Source: Mesorhizobium sp. NFR06 (GTDB lineage: Bacteria > Pseudomonadota > Alphaproteobacteria > Rhizobiales > Rhizobiaceae). Taken from it: a stretch of DNA of 64,000 bases. A program made the translations under genes and the position numbers. Shown here piece after piece: positions 35,471 to 44,540 of this stretch (positions are counted from its first letter, which is position 1; each line of letters starts with the position of its first letter). The notes below the pieces were generated by a model. It was not told the origin of the DNA. It searched no databases and saw only the letters and a program-made list of their open reading frames with translations. The stretch is taken from positions 186,001 through 250,000 of the forward strand of contig NZ_FOVT01000006.1 of NCBI RefSeq assembly GCF_900115245.1, written 5' to 3'.

Positions 35471-36253
35471 ATGACAATTCGCGCTGTCGTCTGGGGCGAG
35501 AACATCCATGAGCGGACCAATGAAGTGGTTGCCGGCATCTATCCGGAAGGCATGCACACCACCATCGCCAAGGCGCTGAGCGCCGACAAGGCAATCGCCG
35601 CCTCGACCGCGACACTGGAGCAGCCGGAGCATGGCCTGCCGGATTCGCGCCTCGCCGAAACCGACGTGCTTGTCTGGTGGGGCCACAAGGATCACGGCGC
35701 GGTGGCCGACGATGTGGTCGAACGCGTAGCGCGCCGGGTATGGGAAGGAATGGGGCTGATCGTGCTCCATTCCGGCCATTTCTCGAAGATATTCAAGCGC
35801 TTGATGGGCACGCCCTGCACGCTGAAATGGCGCGAGGCGGGCGAGCGAGAGCGGCTCTGGGTGACCAGCCCCAACCATCCGATCGCCGAAGGCATCGGCG
35901 AGTTCTTCGAGCTTGAGAACGAGGAGATGTATGGCGAGCAGTTCGCCGTGCCGGAGCCGCTGGAAACGGTGTTCATCTCCTGGTTCCAGGGCGGCGAGGT
36001 GTTCCGCTCCGGGCTCACCTACCGGCGCGGCGCCGGCAATGTGTTCTACTTCCGGCCGGGACACGAGACCTATCCGACCTATCATGACGCGACCGTGCAC
36101 AAGGTGCTGCGCAACGCGGTCAAATGGGCGCACAACCCGCAGGGCAAGGCCAAGATCCTCGACGCACCGAACGTGTCGGTCGAGAAGGCGCTGGAGCCGA
36201 TCGAGGAGCGCGGACCCAAGCTGCACGCGCATGGCGAGGCCGGCTTCCGCTAA
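35471..36253 (+). CDS. ThuA domain protein
   Basis: This 260-residue protein has the ThuA glutamine-amidotransferase-like fold: VVWGENIHERTNEVVAGIYP at the start, a central ETDVLVWWGHKDHGAVADDV, GLIVLHSGHFSKIFKRLMG and late FYFRPGHETYPTYHDATVHK. ThuA from Sinorhizobium meliloti is about this length and acts with ThuB in conversion of trehalose and related disaccharides to 3-keto derivatives. GAGG precedes ATG 35471. The Gfo/Idh gene follows after 95 bp. Confidence 0.88.
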   Translation: MTIRAVVWGENIHERTNEVVAGIYPEGMHTTIAKALSADKAIAASTATLEQPEHGLPDSRLAETDVLVWWGHKDHGAVADDVVERVARRVWEGMGLIVLHSGHFSKIFKRLMGTPCTLKWREAGERERLWVTSPNHPIAEGIGEFFELENEEMYGEQFAVPEPLETVFISWFQGGEVFRSGLTYRRGAGNVFYFRPGHETYPTYHDATVHKVLRNAVKWAHNPQGKAKILDAPNVSVEKALEPIEERGPKLHAHGEAGFR

Positions 36254-36348
36254 ACAGAAAAGTACGCAGCGGTTTCGGGCTCGCAATTGCGCACGCGTGG
36301 AATTCACCTCATACATTGAATCGAACCAATCCGTTTAGAGGAGCAAAA

Positions 36349-37407
36349 ATGCGGCTTTTGATACTCGGTACCGGCTGGATGGCGCAGGAGCATGCGCGCC
36401 GCTTCGGCGCCATTGAGGGCGTCGAGCTGGCGGCGGCCGTCGATCTCGACGCGACGCGCGTCGGCGAATTCGCCGACGCCTACAAGATTCCGAAGCGCTT
36501 CGCCTCGCTGGAGGCGGCGCTCGACTGGGGCGATTTCGACGCCGTCGCCAATGTCACGCCCGACCGCATCCACCACCCTACCACCATGGCGCTGGTCGCC
36601 GCCGGCAAGCCGGTGCTGTGCGAGAAGCCGCTGGCGGAAAATTTCGGCAAGGCAAGCGAAATGGCCGATGCGGCGGAAGCCGCCGGTGTCGTCAACATGG
36701 TCAACCTCACCTACCGCAACGTCGCGCCTTTGCAGAAGGCGCGCCAGATGGTGCAGGCCGGCGAGATCGGCACGGTGCGCCATGTCGAGGCATCCTACCT
36801 GCAGAGCTGGCTGGTTTCGAAATTCTGGGGCGACTGGCGCACCGACCCGAAATGGCTGTGGCGGCTGTCGCGCGGCCATGGCTCGAACGGCGTGCTCGGC
36901 GATGTCGGCATCCACATCCTCGATTTCGCCAGCTACGGCGCGGCGCTAGACATCGACCATGTGTTTTGTCGACTGCGCGCCTTCGACAAGGCGCCGGACA
37001 ACCGCATCGGCGAGTACCAGCTCGACGCCAACGACAGTTTCGCCATGACACTCGACTTCGCCAACGGCGCCTTCGGCGTGGTGCACGCCAGCCGATGGGC
37101 CACCGGCCATATCAACGAGCTGCGCCTGCGCATCTATGGCGACAAGGGCGGCATCGAGGTGGTGCACAATCTCGACGGCTCGCTGCTGAGAGCCTGTGTT
37201 GGCGCCAATGTCGAGAACGCCAAATGGGAGGAGCTCGACGCCGGCACGGTGCCGACCAACTACCAGCGCTTCGTCGAGGCGGTGAAGAGCGGCGCGCAGA
37301 CCGAGCCGACCTTCCGCCACGCGGCGGGCCTGCAGAAGGTGCTCGATCTGGCGGTGGTGTCGGACGAGAAGCGGGCGGAGTTGAGGGCCAACGCGGAAAC
37401 GCAGTGA
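36349..37407 (+). CDS. Gfo/Idh/MocA family oxidoreductase (ThuB-like)
   Basis: This 352-residue NAD(P)-dependent sugar dehydrogenase has Rossmann motif LLILGTGWMAQEHARRFGAI at 3-22, the conserved AGKPVLCEKPLAENF with the catalytic Lys at about residue 93, and GVLGDVGIHILDF, which carries the substrate-site Asp and His. GAGGAG lies 5-10 bases before ATG 36349. Next to a ThuA protein it is likely to act on the same sugar or inositol-type substrate, by analogy with thuAB. A sugar transporter of the matching type is not adjacent. Confidence 0.9.
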   Translation: MRLLILGTGWMAQEHARRFGAIEGVELAAAVDLDATRVGEFADAYKIPKRFASLEAALDWGDFDAVANVTPDRIHHPTTMALVAAGKPVLCEKPLAENFGKASEMADAAEAAGVVNMVNLTYRNVAPLQKARQMVQAGEIGTVRHVEASYLQSWLVSKFWGDWRTDPKWLWRLSRGHGSNGVLGDVGIHILDFASYGAALDIDHVFCRLRAFDKAPDNRIGEYQLDANDSFAMTLDFANGAFGVVHASRWATGHINELRLRIYGDKGGIEVVHNLDGSLLRACVGANVENAKWEELDAGTVPTNYQRFVEAVKSGAQTEPTFRHAAGLQKVLDLAVVSDEKRAELRANAETQ

Positions 37408-37420
37408 GGCTTGAGACTGC

Positions 37421-37455
37421 TGATCTCCCCCCTTGCGGGGGAGATTGGCTGTTTC
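37421..37455. repeat. Partial copy of the G/C-run repeat
   Basis: TGATCTCCCCCCTTGCGGGG followed by GAGATTGGCTGTTTC. The first part matches 8518-8540 and 59729-59753, and the tail GGGAGATTGGCTGTTTC matches 59657-59674. It lies in the 47-bp gap between two convergent genes and could serve as a terminator hairpin. Confidence 0.75.
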
Positions 37456-38177
37456 TACGCCCCCCGATAAATCCCGACCGCCGCCGCGACCAGCGCGGCA
37501 TTGCCATCCGCGACGCTGCCGTCCGGAAGCGCCTTGCCATCCTCCAGTCCGACCCGCGTCGAAAAGGTCCGCGCCGCCGCCCGCTCGACGAACGGCCACA
37601 CCGTCGCGTTCTCGCCATGCAGCAGGATCGAGCGCCTGATGCCGGCGCGTTCCAGCACTTGTTCGATGCCGTCGGCGACAGCGAAGGCGTCGTCCAGCGT
37701 CTGTTCGGAAATCTCGATCAGCACGCGCAGCACCCGACCGCCATGGTCGAGGCCGGCGAGCCGCTCGGCGTCGGCGATGGAGGCCAGGCCGGCCTCGATG
37801 CCGATGCCGCGCTGGCGCAGGCTTTCCATGACGACGGGCGCCGCCGTCTCGCTGAGATTGACCGAGGCGTAGTCGGGCAGCTCGCGCCAGCCGGAGATGG
37901 CGACCAGGGTGCGCAGGTCGTCCTTCTCGATCCAGGCGCCGGTGGAAACGCCGATCAGCGTGCCTGGGCAGGCGCGGCGCAGCGCTGCGACCGTCCTGTC
38001 CATCGCTTCCGGCGCCAGGCTCTCCGCGCCATCGGTGCCGCGCGCGTGGACATGCAGCTCGGCTGCACCCGCCGCGATCGAGGCAGCCGCGTCGCGCGCC
38101 ATGGCTTCGGCATCGAGCGGCAATGCCGGGTGGAAATCGCCGGCGCGGGCGCCGTTGAGGCAGGCCTGGACGATCAT
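37455..38177 (-). CDS. BKACE family (3-keto-5-aminohexanoate cleavage, DUF849) enzyme
   Basis: This 240-residue TIM-barrel-type protein has the zinc-site motif AAELHVHARGTDG (His42 and His44) and the family's GVSTGAWIE and YASVNLSE segments. BKACE enzymes cleave beta-keto acids with acetyl-CoA. It is shorter than most members (270-310), with a compact N-terminus, so its substrate may differ. It lies on the same strand as the guanidino-hydrolase-like and M20 genes further upstream. Confidence 0.8.
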   Translation of the reverse strand: MIVQACLNGARAGDFHPALPLDAEAMARDAAASIAAGAAELHVHARGTDGAESLAPEAMDRTVAALRRACPGTLIGVSTGAWIEKDDLRTLVAISGWRELPDYASVNLSETAAPVVMESLRQRGIGIEAGLASIADAERLAGLDHGGRVLRVLIEISEQTLDDAFAVADGIEQVLERAGIRRSILLHGENATVWPFVERAAARTFSTRVGLEDGKALPDGSVADGNAALVAAAVGIYRGA

Positions 38178-38344
38178 CTTTGCGGCAATCCTGTTTCGGC
38201 TGAAGGAAGCCTAGCGCAGGGCCAGGATGGTCGGAACCGATGCGGTGAACTCTCCTGACAGGCCGCGACAGTGCAACGGCGATGTCCCCCGGCCGGCCTG
38301 GGGAACACGCACTGTCCAGCGTTTGCCGAACTTCGGAAAGCCCG

Positions 38345-39277
38345 TTACGCCGGCACCCGCTTCAGCGCCTGCGCCATGCAGTGGATGCCGCCGCCGGTCT
38401 TGGAGATCTCGCTCATGTCGACGGCGGCGACCTCGAAGCCCTGCGCCTTCAGCTTTTCGATCAGCGTCTTGCTCGACGTCGGCGCGATCACCCGATCCTT
38501 GCCGAGCGACATGAAGTTGCAGCCGAGGGCCATCGTGTCCTGGAAGGGCACGTCGATGATCTCGTGGCCCTTGCCCTTCAGCCAGTCGACGATGCCGGGT
38601 TCGGTGCAGGCGAGGCATACCGCGGTGAGCTTCTCGGCGATCGGCACCACCATCAGGTCGATATGGACGTAGTACTCGTCGATGAAGGCGATGCGCGTCT
38701 CCCAGCCTTCCTTGTCGAACCAGGCCTGCACCTGGCGCGCGCCCTCTTCCTGCGTGCGGGCGCCGCCGCAGCCGATCAGCACCACGCCCTCCTCGATGAC
38801 ATTGAAGTCGCCGCCCTCGAAGGTGCCGGCGGTGACCATGTCGTAGATCGGGATGCCGAGCTTCTCATAGGTGCGGATGGCGGCATAGTTCTCGCCGCGC
38901 CGCCACCAGTTGGCCATGGCGGTGATGATGGCGCCGTAAGGCGTCATGACGCTGGAGTCGCGCGAATAGACCTGCATCGGCAGTTCCGGCGTCGGCTCGT
39001 GCCAGTGGATGTTGACGCCGAAATGCTCATAGGCGGCAACGAGGTCCTTGTGCTGGGCCTGGGCGATCTGGATGTTGCAGGGCGCCTCGCGCAGATGTTT
39101 GCGCGACAACGAGCTGGTCGACAGATGGCGCAGGAAGTTGGGCGAGCCGAGCAGCACGTCGGTCAGCACATCGGTCTCGTTGGCGAAGCCCCAGGCGGTC
39201 AGCGGCTTGGTGCCGCCGGCGGGGTTGCGGCGCTGCAGCGAGAACGGCTCGGCGACGATGCGGTCATGGGCGGTCAT
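38345..39277 (-). CDS. Amidinotransferase/arginine deiminase-like hydrolase
   Basis: This 310-residue enzyme of the guanidino-group modifying superfamily has the expected motifs: AGTFEGGDFNVI (acid residues), YYVHIDLMVVPI (catalytic His near residue 195) and KTGGGIHCMAQ with the nucleophilic Cys at about 300. Members hydrolyse arginine, agmatine-like or methylated guanidines through a covalent Cys intermediate. The M20 amidohydrolase is 24 bp upstream, so the two probably form an operon. Confidence 0.85.
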   Translation of the reverse strand: MTAHDRIVAEPFSLQRRNPAGGTKPLTAWGFANETDVLTDVLLGSPNFLRHLSTSSLSRKHLREAPCNIQIAQAQHKDLVAAYEHFGVNIHWHEPTPELPMQVYSRDSSVMTPYGAIITAMANWWRRGENYAAIRTYEKLGIPIYDMVTAGTFEGGDFNVIEEGVVLIGCGGARTQEEGARQVQAWFDKEGWETRIAFIDEYYVHIDLMVVPIAEKLTAVCLACTEPGIVDWLKGKGHEIIDVPFQDTMALGCNFMSLGKDRVIAPTSSKTLIEKLKAQGFEVAAVDMSEISKTGGGIHCMAQALKRVPA

Positions 39278-39301
39278 GGGGTTCTCCTCGATTGATATTT
39301 G

Positions 39302-40897
39302 TCAGGCAGTGGAGGCAGCCGGGATCCACCAGTCGCGGCCGCGCGGCGTGGTGACATATTCCGGCCAGCGGAAATGGATCGGGGGGTCGTAGTCGCAGAG
39401 CGGCGCGATCCAGTTCGAGCCGCCGACGCCGCCGCCGGTTCTGGCGACGAACTCGTCCATGGCGGCCTCGCGCGCGGCCTTGTCCTCGAGCAGGCGCAGC
39501 GCGGTGAGCGCAACCGTCTTGGCAGCGCAGGTCACCATCGGATCGATGGTGGCGGGAATGCCGCCCAGCGCGTTCATCACCCAGGCCGGATAGGCGTGGC
39601 CGTTGGCCGAGCGCAGCGCCGGGCGGGCGACATAGAAGCGCGAGGTCGGCGCGTGCCAGCTCATGTCGGTGTAGTCGTCGGAGGTGGAATTCACCTGCGA
39701 CGGCGGCAGGTCGCGGCGCAGTATCGCCTCGGCGTCCTGCGGGGCGATCAGCCGCTCCAGCTCGTCGATGAACGGATTTTCCGTCGCCTCGCCGCCGGCG
39801 TTGACCTGAACCTCGCGGGCAATCGCCCTCGCCTCTTCGCCCCAGCGTGGCGCGCCGACGCTCGACAGCGCCTGATAGGTGATGTCGGCCATGGCATGGT
39901 TGGCCAGCCCCGGGCGCGATTTCGACACCCAGTGGCGCTCGTAGCGGCAGCCGCTCATTGTCGCGGCCGCTTCCGCGTTGCGGTCGAGCACGGCGGTGAC
40001 CTGCTCGGCCATGGCGATGGTCGGCACGCGGATCATATACTGGATCTCGGCGAGCCCCGCCGGCAGATTGTCCGCGGTCGCCTGACCCGCCGTCAGGATC
40101 GCCTCGCTGATCGACCAGCCGCCCTGATGCGTCAGCATGGAATCGCGCAGCGCCTTCGAGGCCATGTACATCATCATCAGCGCGTCGTTGGAGCCGGGGG
40201 CGCGGACCGCCGAATGCGCCTGCGGGATGGGGGCTGCGTCGCCCGCGGCGCGTCCCCAGTTTTGCGGCTCGTCGCAGATGAAGCGGTAGATCATCGCGTA
40301 AGCCGCGCCGCAATGCGTATCCCAGCGCGCGGTGTTGCACAGCGGCAGCATATAGAAGGGATGGAAGGAGATCATGCCGGCGAGGCCGTCATAATAGCCC
40401 TTCGCCGCATGGATCGGCTTCGAGCCCCTCACCTTCTCGGCCGGCTCGCCGGTGAAACGCAGAGTGCACTTGATGCCGTGCTCCAGCATCGCCGCCTTGG
40501 TAGCGAGCAGGCCGCCGAGGCTGCCGATGCCGAGGCCGGAATGCGGATCGGTGTGGCCGCCGGCTTCGGTGCCCAGGCCTGGCCGCGTGCGCTTGACCGT
40601 CGCTGCATCCTGGCAATTGCCGGGCACGGCGTCGTACTCGCCATACATGCCGATCACCGGGCCGTCGCCATTCGTCCAGTGGGCGCAGAAGGCGGTCGGC
40701 ATGCCGCCGGAGCCTTCCTCGACCGAAAAGCCTTCGCGCTTCAGCCGCTCCACATACCAGGCCGCCGACTGGTATTCGCGCCAGGCGGTCTCGCCGAAAT
40801 CGAAGATGGTGCGCGTCCAGGCCGACAGCAGTGGCTGGATGCTGTCGATGCAGGCAAGCGCGGTTTGTTGCGCGGAAGTCGTCATCGGTTTGTCCAT
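39302..40897 (-). CDS. M20-family amidohydrolase (AbgB-like)
   Basis: This 531-residue metallo-amidohydrolase starts MDKPMTTSAQQTALACIDSI or four codons later at 40885; neither has a strong ribosome site. The family features are MYGEYDAVPG near residue 85, GHTDPHSGLGIGSLGG in the metal region, a lid domain (about 200-360), and DDYTDMSWHAPTSRFYVA towards the C-terminus. AbgB-like members cleave acyl-amino acid or N-aryl amide bonds. It is divergent from the LysR gene, with an 82-bp gap that probably holds the LysR site. Confidence 0.88.
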   Translation of the reverse strand: MDKPMTTSAQQTALACIDSIQPLLSAWTRTIFDFGETAWREYQSAAWYVERLKREGFSVEEGSGGMPTAFCAHWTNGDGPVIGMYGEYDAVPGNCQDAATVKRTRPGLGTEAGGHTDPHSGLGIGSLGGLLATKAAMLEHGIKCTLRFTGEPAEKVRGSKPIHAAKGYYDGLAGMISFHPFYMLPLCNTARWDTHCGAAYAMIYRFICDEPQNWGRAAGDAAPIPQAHSAVRAPGSNDALMMMYMASKALRDSMLTHQGGWSISEAILTAGQATADNLPAGLAEIQYMIRVPTIAMAEQVTAVLDRNAEAAATMSGCRYERHWVSKSRPGLANHAMADITYQALSSVGAPRWGEEARAIAREVQVNAGGEATENPFIDELERLIAPQDAEAILRRDLPPSQVNSTSDDYTDMSWHAPTSRFYVARPALRSANGHAYPAWVMNALGGIPATIDPMVTCAAKTVALTALRLLEDKAAREAAMDEFVARTGGGVGGSNWIAPLCDYDPPIHFRWPEYVTTPRGRDWWIPAASTA

Positions 40898-40979
40898 GCC
40901 GCAAAGAAAGCAGTGAAGCGGCTCATCAAAAAGTGATATGTTTTCCCGGCTCGTGCAAATTCGGTTCACCTGAGGCCTC

Positions 40980-41876
40980 TTGCGAATACCTTCCACGCAG
41001 GCGCTGCGCGCCCTCGACAGCTTCGCCCGCCACGGCAGCGTGTGGCGCGCCGCCGACGAACTCCACATCACCCGAAGTGCCGTCTCGCATCAGCTGAGGC
41101 TGCTCGAGCGCGATCTCGGCTTCGACCTGTTGCAGCGCATCGGCAAGGGCGTGGCGCTGACGCCGCGCGGCCAGCGCTACGCGGCCGATGTCAGAAAGGC
41201 GCTGACCGTGCTCGGCGACGCGGGGACGCAGAACAGTGGCGCCGGCGTCGGCGGCTCCTTCGGCATCTCCTGTGCGCCGGGCTTCGCCTCGATGTTCCTG
41301 TGCACGCATATCGGCGAGTTCCAACAGATGTATCCGGACGTGGCGCTCTCGATCCTGACGCCGCGCCGGCTCGACGACGTCAGCAATCCGGAGGCTGACG
41401 CCTTCATCGCCTTCGGCGTCGGCAACTGGCCGAACCGGGCGGTCGAGCTGCTCTGCGAAGTCGCCTTCACGCCGCTCTGCAGCCCGACGCTGCTCAACAA
41501 GGTCAGCGGCTTTTCCAAACCCGCCGACGTGCTGCGCGCCAATCTGCTGCATCTCTCCGACACCGAGGACTGGGCGCGCTGGCTGGCGCTGTCCAAAGTG
41601 GAAAATCCCGATACCGAGGGCGGCATCTTCTTTTCCGACATGAACCTCGTCTTTTCGGCGGCGATCGCCGGCCAAGGCATCGCCATGGGCGACGAGTTGC
41701 TCGGCCGGCGGGCGCTGAGCGAAGGCCGATTGGTCAAGCCGTTCGAGGCGTCGGTGCCCTCGCCGCGCGCCTATTTCCTGGTCTTCGAGCATGCCAAGGC
41801 CGGGCACCCGGTGCTCAACGCCTTCAGCGACTGGCTGAGGGCGAAGCTGTCGGAGAACAGGCTGGCGAAGTATTGA
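40980..41876 (+). CDS. LysR-family transcriptional regulator
   Basis: This 298-residue regulator has an N-terminal helix-turn-helix (STQALRALDSFARHGSVWRA, then DELHITRSAVSHQLRLLERD) and a two-part effector-binding domain from about residue 90. The start appears to be TTG at 40980 with GAGG just upstream, an uncommon start. It is divergent from the M20/guanidino-hydrolase operon, the classic LysR layout, and may also control the transporter 360 bp downstream. The inducer is probably a substrate of that pathway. Confidence 0.92.
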   Translation: MRIPSTQALRALDSFARHGSVWRAADELHITRSAVSHQLRLLERDLGFDLLQRIGKGVALTPRGQRYAADVRKALTVLGDAGTQNSGAGVGGSFGISCAPGFASMFLCTHIGEFQQMYPDVALSILTPRRLDDVSNPEADAFIAFGVGNWPNRAVELLCEVAFTPLCSPTLLNKVSGFSKPADVLRANLLHLSDTEDWARWLALSKVENPDTEGGIFFSDMNLVFSAAIAGQGIAMGDELLGRRALSEGRLVKPFEASVPSPRAYFLVFEHAKAGHPVLNAFSDWLRAKLSENRLAKY

Positions 41877-41922
41877 GGCAATCACAGCCGGAGGGTGTAC
41901 GACGGAGCGCCAATCTTCCGTT

Positions 41923-42085
41923 CGTCATCCTCGGGCTTGACCGGCTTGACCCGAGGATCCAATGCCGTGATGGTCGCGAGGCGAGGCCTATCAGAATTCT
42001 GCACCGTTGCAGCGCCTGGAGGTCACGGCATGGATTCTAGGGTCTGCGCGCGTCGCTTCGCTCCTTGCTCCGCCCTAGAATGACG
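41923..42085. repeat. Dispersed mosaic palindromic repeat, copy 2
   Basis: This 163-bp element is an inverted match to 5251-5421. It starts CGTCATCCTCGGGCTTGACC and ends TGCTCCGCCCTAGAATGACG. The end module (about 60 bp) is nearly identical to the start of copy 1 read on the other strand. It occupies much of the gap between the LysR gene and the ABC transporter. Confidence 0.85.
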
Positions 42086-42235
42086 ACCGCGTGGGTGAGC
42101 GCGCTGCCGCCAGCGCTTTTCATGCGCGCCACCACCCACCCGTGAATCAAATTTGCCGATCAGGCGAAAACTATTCGGTTGCGGTGAGCGGCGGCGCTGC
42201 CTACGATTTGAACCAACAGCAAGGACAGAGGCAGG

Positions 42236-43330
42236 ATGCAGCAACCCGGCCGGGCCGCAGAGATCAAGGCGAACGGGATCGGCAAGAGCTTCGGCTCGTT
42301 CCGGGCGCTGGATGATCTCACGCTCGATATCGGCCGTGGCGAGTTCCTGACGCTGCTCGGGCCGTCCGGTTCCGGCAAAACCACCTTCCTGATGATCCTG
42401 GCCGGCTTCGTGCAGCCGAGCGAAGGCAGGCTTTTCAGCGACGGTATAGACATCACCGATCGCCCGGCCGAGCAGCGCGCCGCCGGCATGGTGTTCCAGG
42501 GCTATGCGCTGTTCCCGCATATGAGCGTGGAACAGAACATCGCCTTCCCGCTCAAGGTGCGCAAGAAAACTGCTTCCGAAATCAAGCGGCGCATCGGCGA
42601 AATGGTCGAGCGCGTCGGGCTGAAAGGCCATGAGAAGAAACTGCCGGCGCAGCTTTCCGGCGGCCAGCAGCAGCGCGTGGCGCTGGCCCGCGCGCTGGTG
42701 TTCGAGCCGGGCGTGCTCCTGCTCGACGAGCCGTTCTCGGCGCTGGACAAGAGCCTGCGCGGCCAGATGCAGGCCGAGATGAAGCGGCTGCACCAGGAGA
42801 CGGGCACCACCTTCGTCTTCGTCACCCACGACCAGAGCGAGGCGCTGGCGCTGTCGTCGCGTGTCGCCATCTTCAACCACGGCAAGCTGTTGCAGGTCGG
42901 CAGGCCGGATGAGGTCTATGACAGGCCGGCCAACCGCTTCGTCGCCGAGTTCCTGGGCGAGATCAACATGCTGCCGGTGAAGGGCGTGCGCCCCGCCGAC
43001 CATGGCGCCACCGGGCTCTGCGAGGACCGCGCGGTCAACATGCGCTGCAAGGCCGAGGCGATCAAGGGCGACGCGATCCTCGCCATCCGCCCCGAGGACA
43101 TGTCGATCGCGCCGGAGGCTTCGGCCAACGAGAACGGCATTGCGGCGACGGCCGTCGCCTCGACCTATCTGGGCGCCGCCACGAAGCTCGACCTCACCAC
43201 GCGCCAGGGCGCCAAGGTCACCGTCTCGGTGCCGAACGAGGTTGCGGCGGCGGCTTTGAGCAAAGGCAATTCCGTCTGGCTGACCTGGCCGGCGGAAAAG
43301 GGTTTCCTCCTTCCGGACGGAGGACAATAA
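42236..43330 (+). CDS. ABC transporter ATPase, polyamine/opine (PotA) type
   Basis: This 364-residue protein has Walker A LGPSGSGKTT at about 41-50, signature LSGGQQQRVALARAL and Walker B VLLLDEPFSALDKSLR. The C-terminal TOBE-like domain (about 245-364: AILAIRPEDMSIAPEASANE) is typical of importers for polyamines and related solutes. AGAGGCAGG lies directly before the ATG. It begins a four-gene operon with the binding protein and two permeases. Confidence 0.93.
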   Translation: MQQPGRAAEIKANGIGKSFGSFRALDDLTLDIGRGEFLTLLGPSGSGKTTFLMILAGFVQPSEGRLFSDGIDITDRPAEQRAAGMVFQGYALFPHMSVEQNIAFPLKVRKKTASEIKRRIGEMVERVGLKGHEKKLPAQLSGGQQQRVALARALVFEPGVLLLDEPFSALDKSLRGQMQAEMKRLHQETGTTFVFVTHDQSEALALSSRVAIFNHGKLLQVGRPDEVYDRPANRFVAEFLGEINMLPVKGVRPADHGATGLCEDRAVNMRCKAEAIKGDAILAIRPEDMSIAPEASANENGIAATAVASTYLGAATKLDLTTRQGAKVTVSVPNEVAAAALSKGNSVWLTWPAEKGFLLPDGGQ

Positions 43331-43402
43331 GCAGCGCCGCCGCGGCCTGAGATCGCCGCGCCGGCTTCCGGATCAAATCAACGACAACAAAGGGGAACTG
43401 AC

Positions 43403-44515
43403 ATGAACGATACGAAGAAACAGACGATCGAATCCCTCGCCGAGAGGACAAAGAGCGGCGAGATCTCGCGCCGCCAGTTCGCGCAGCTTGCCGGCCTCGT
43501 GCTTGCCGGCACGCCACTGCTGATGCGCTCCACCGGCGCTTTCGCCGAGACCAAGGGGCTGGTGCTGGTGAACTGGGGCGGCGACGCCATCACCGCCTAC
43601 GACGCCGCCTACGGCCAGGCCTTCACCAAGGAAACCGGCATTCCGGTCAAGATGGACGGCTCAGGCCCGACCGAAGGCGCGATTGCCGCGCAGTTCAAGA
43701 GCGGCGCGCCGACCTGGGACCTGGTCGACGTCGACCCGTTTTCGGCCATCACGCTCGGCGGCCAGGGCATGCTGGAGCCGATCGACTACAAGATCGTCGA
43801 CAAGAGCAAGATGCGGCCGGGCTTCGGCTGGGAATACGCGGCGTCGACCTATTTCTTCTCCTATGTGATCGCCTACGACTCGCAGAAATTCGGCTCCAAC
43901 GCGCCGACCGGCATGGCCGATTTCTTCGACGTCAAGAAATTCCCCGGCAAGCGCTCGCTCTACAAATGGGGCGTGTCGAGCTGGGAAGCGGCGCTTCTGG
44001 CCGACGGCGTGGCACCCGCCTCGCTCTATCCGCTGGACCTCAAGCGCGCGCATGACAAGATCGCCGCCTTCAAGGAAAACGTCGTCTCCTATTGGGGCGG
44101 CGGCGCCGAAAGCCAGAGCGTGCTGCTCAACGGCGAGGCCTCGATGGCGATCGTGTGGTCGACGCGCGCCTCGCTGATCGAGCAGGACTCCGGCGGCCAG
44201 ATCAAGTTCATCTGGGACCAGGGCCTGATCTCGCCCGGCGCGCTGGCGGTGCTGAAGAACAATCCCGGCGGCAAGGACGCGGCGATGAAGTTCATCGCCA
44301 GCACGCAGGATCCGCAAAAGGAGCTCGTCATGTTCGACAAGCTCGGCCAGGGCCCGGCGAACCCGGCCGCCGACGCGCTGATCCCGGCCGACAAGAAGCG
44401 CATCAACCCGGTCGACCCGGACAACATGAAGAAGCAGATCCCGCTCGACATGGAGTGGTACGCCAAGAACTACGGCGCCGCGCTCGACGAATACACCAAG
44501 ATCATCTCGGCCTGA
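43403..44515 (+). CDS. Tat-exported ABC substrate-binding protein (PotD/PotF type)
   Basis: This 370-residue periplasmic binding protein has a long N-region with Tat motif SRRQFAQLAGLVLAGTP at about 23-39. The mature part starts near AETKGLVLVNWGGDAITAYD, the usual opening of the spermidine/putrescine-binding class. Several Trp and acidic residues typical of amine-binding pockets are present (EYAASTYFFSYVIAYDS). Guanidino or N-acyl amines are plausible ligands because of the neighbouring hydrolases, but this is inference. Confidence 0.92.
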   Translation: MNDTKKQTIESLAERTKSGEISRRQFAQLAGLVLAGTPLLMRSTGAFAETKGLVLVNWGGDAITAYDAAYGQAFTKETGIPVKMDGSGPTEGAIAAQFKSGAPTWDLVDVDPFSAITLGGQGMLEPIDYKIVDKSKMRPGFGWEYAASTYFFSYVIAYDSQKFGSNAPTGMADFFDVKKFPGKRSLYKWGVSSWEAALLADGVAPASLYPLDLKRAHDKIAAFKENVVSYWGGGAESQSVLLNGEASMAIVWSTRASLIEQDSGGQIKFIWDQGLISPGALAVLKNNPGGKDAAMKFIASTQDPQKELVMFDKLGQGPANPAADALIPADKKRINPVDPDNMKKQIPLDMEWYAKNYGAALDEYTKIISA

Positions 44516-44540
44516 TCCAAGGCCGAGATGCGACCCTGAC

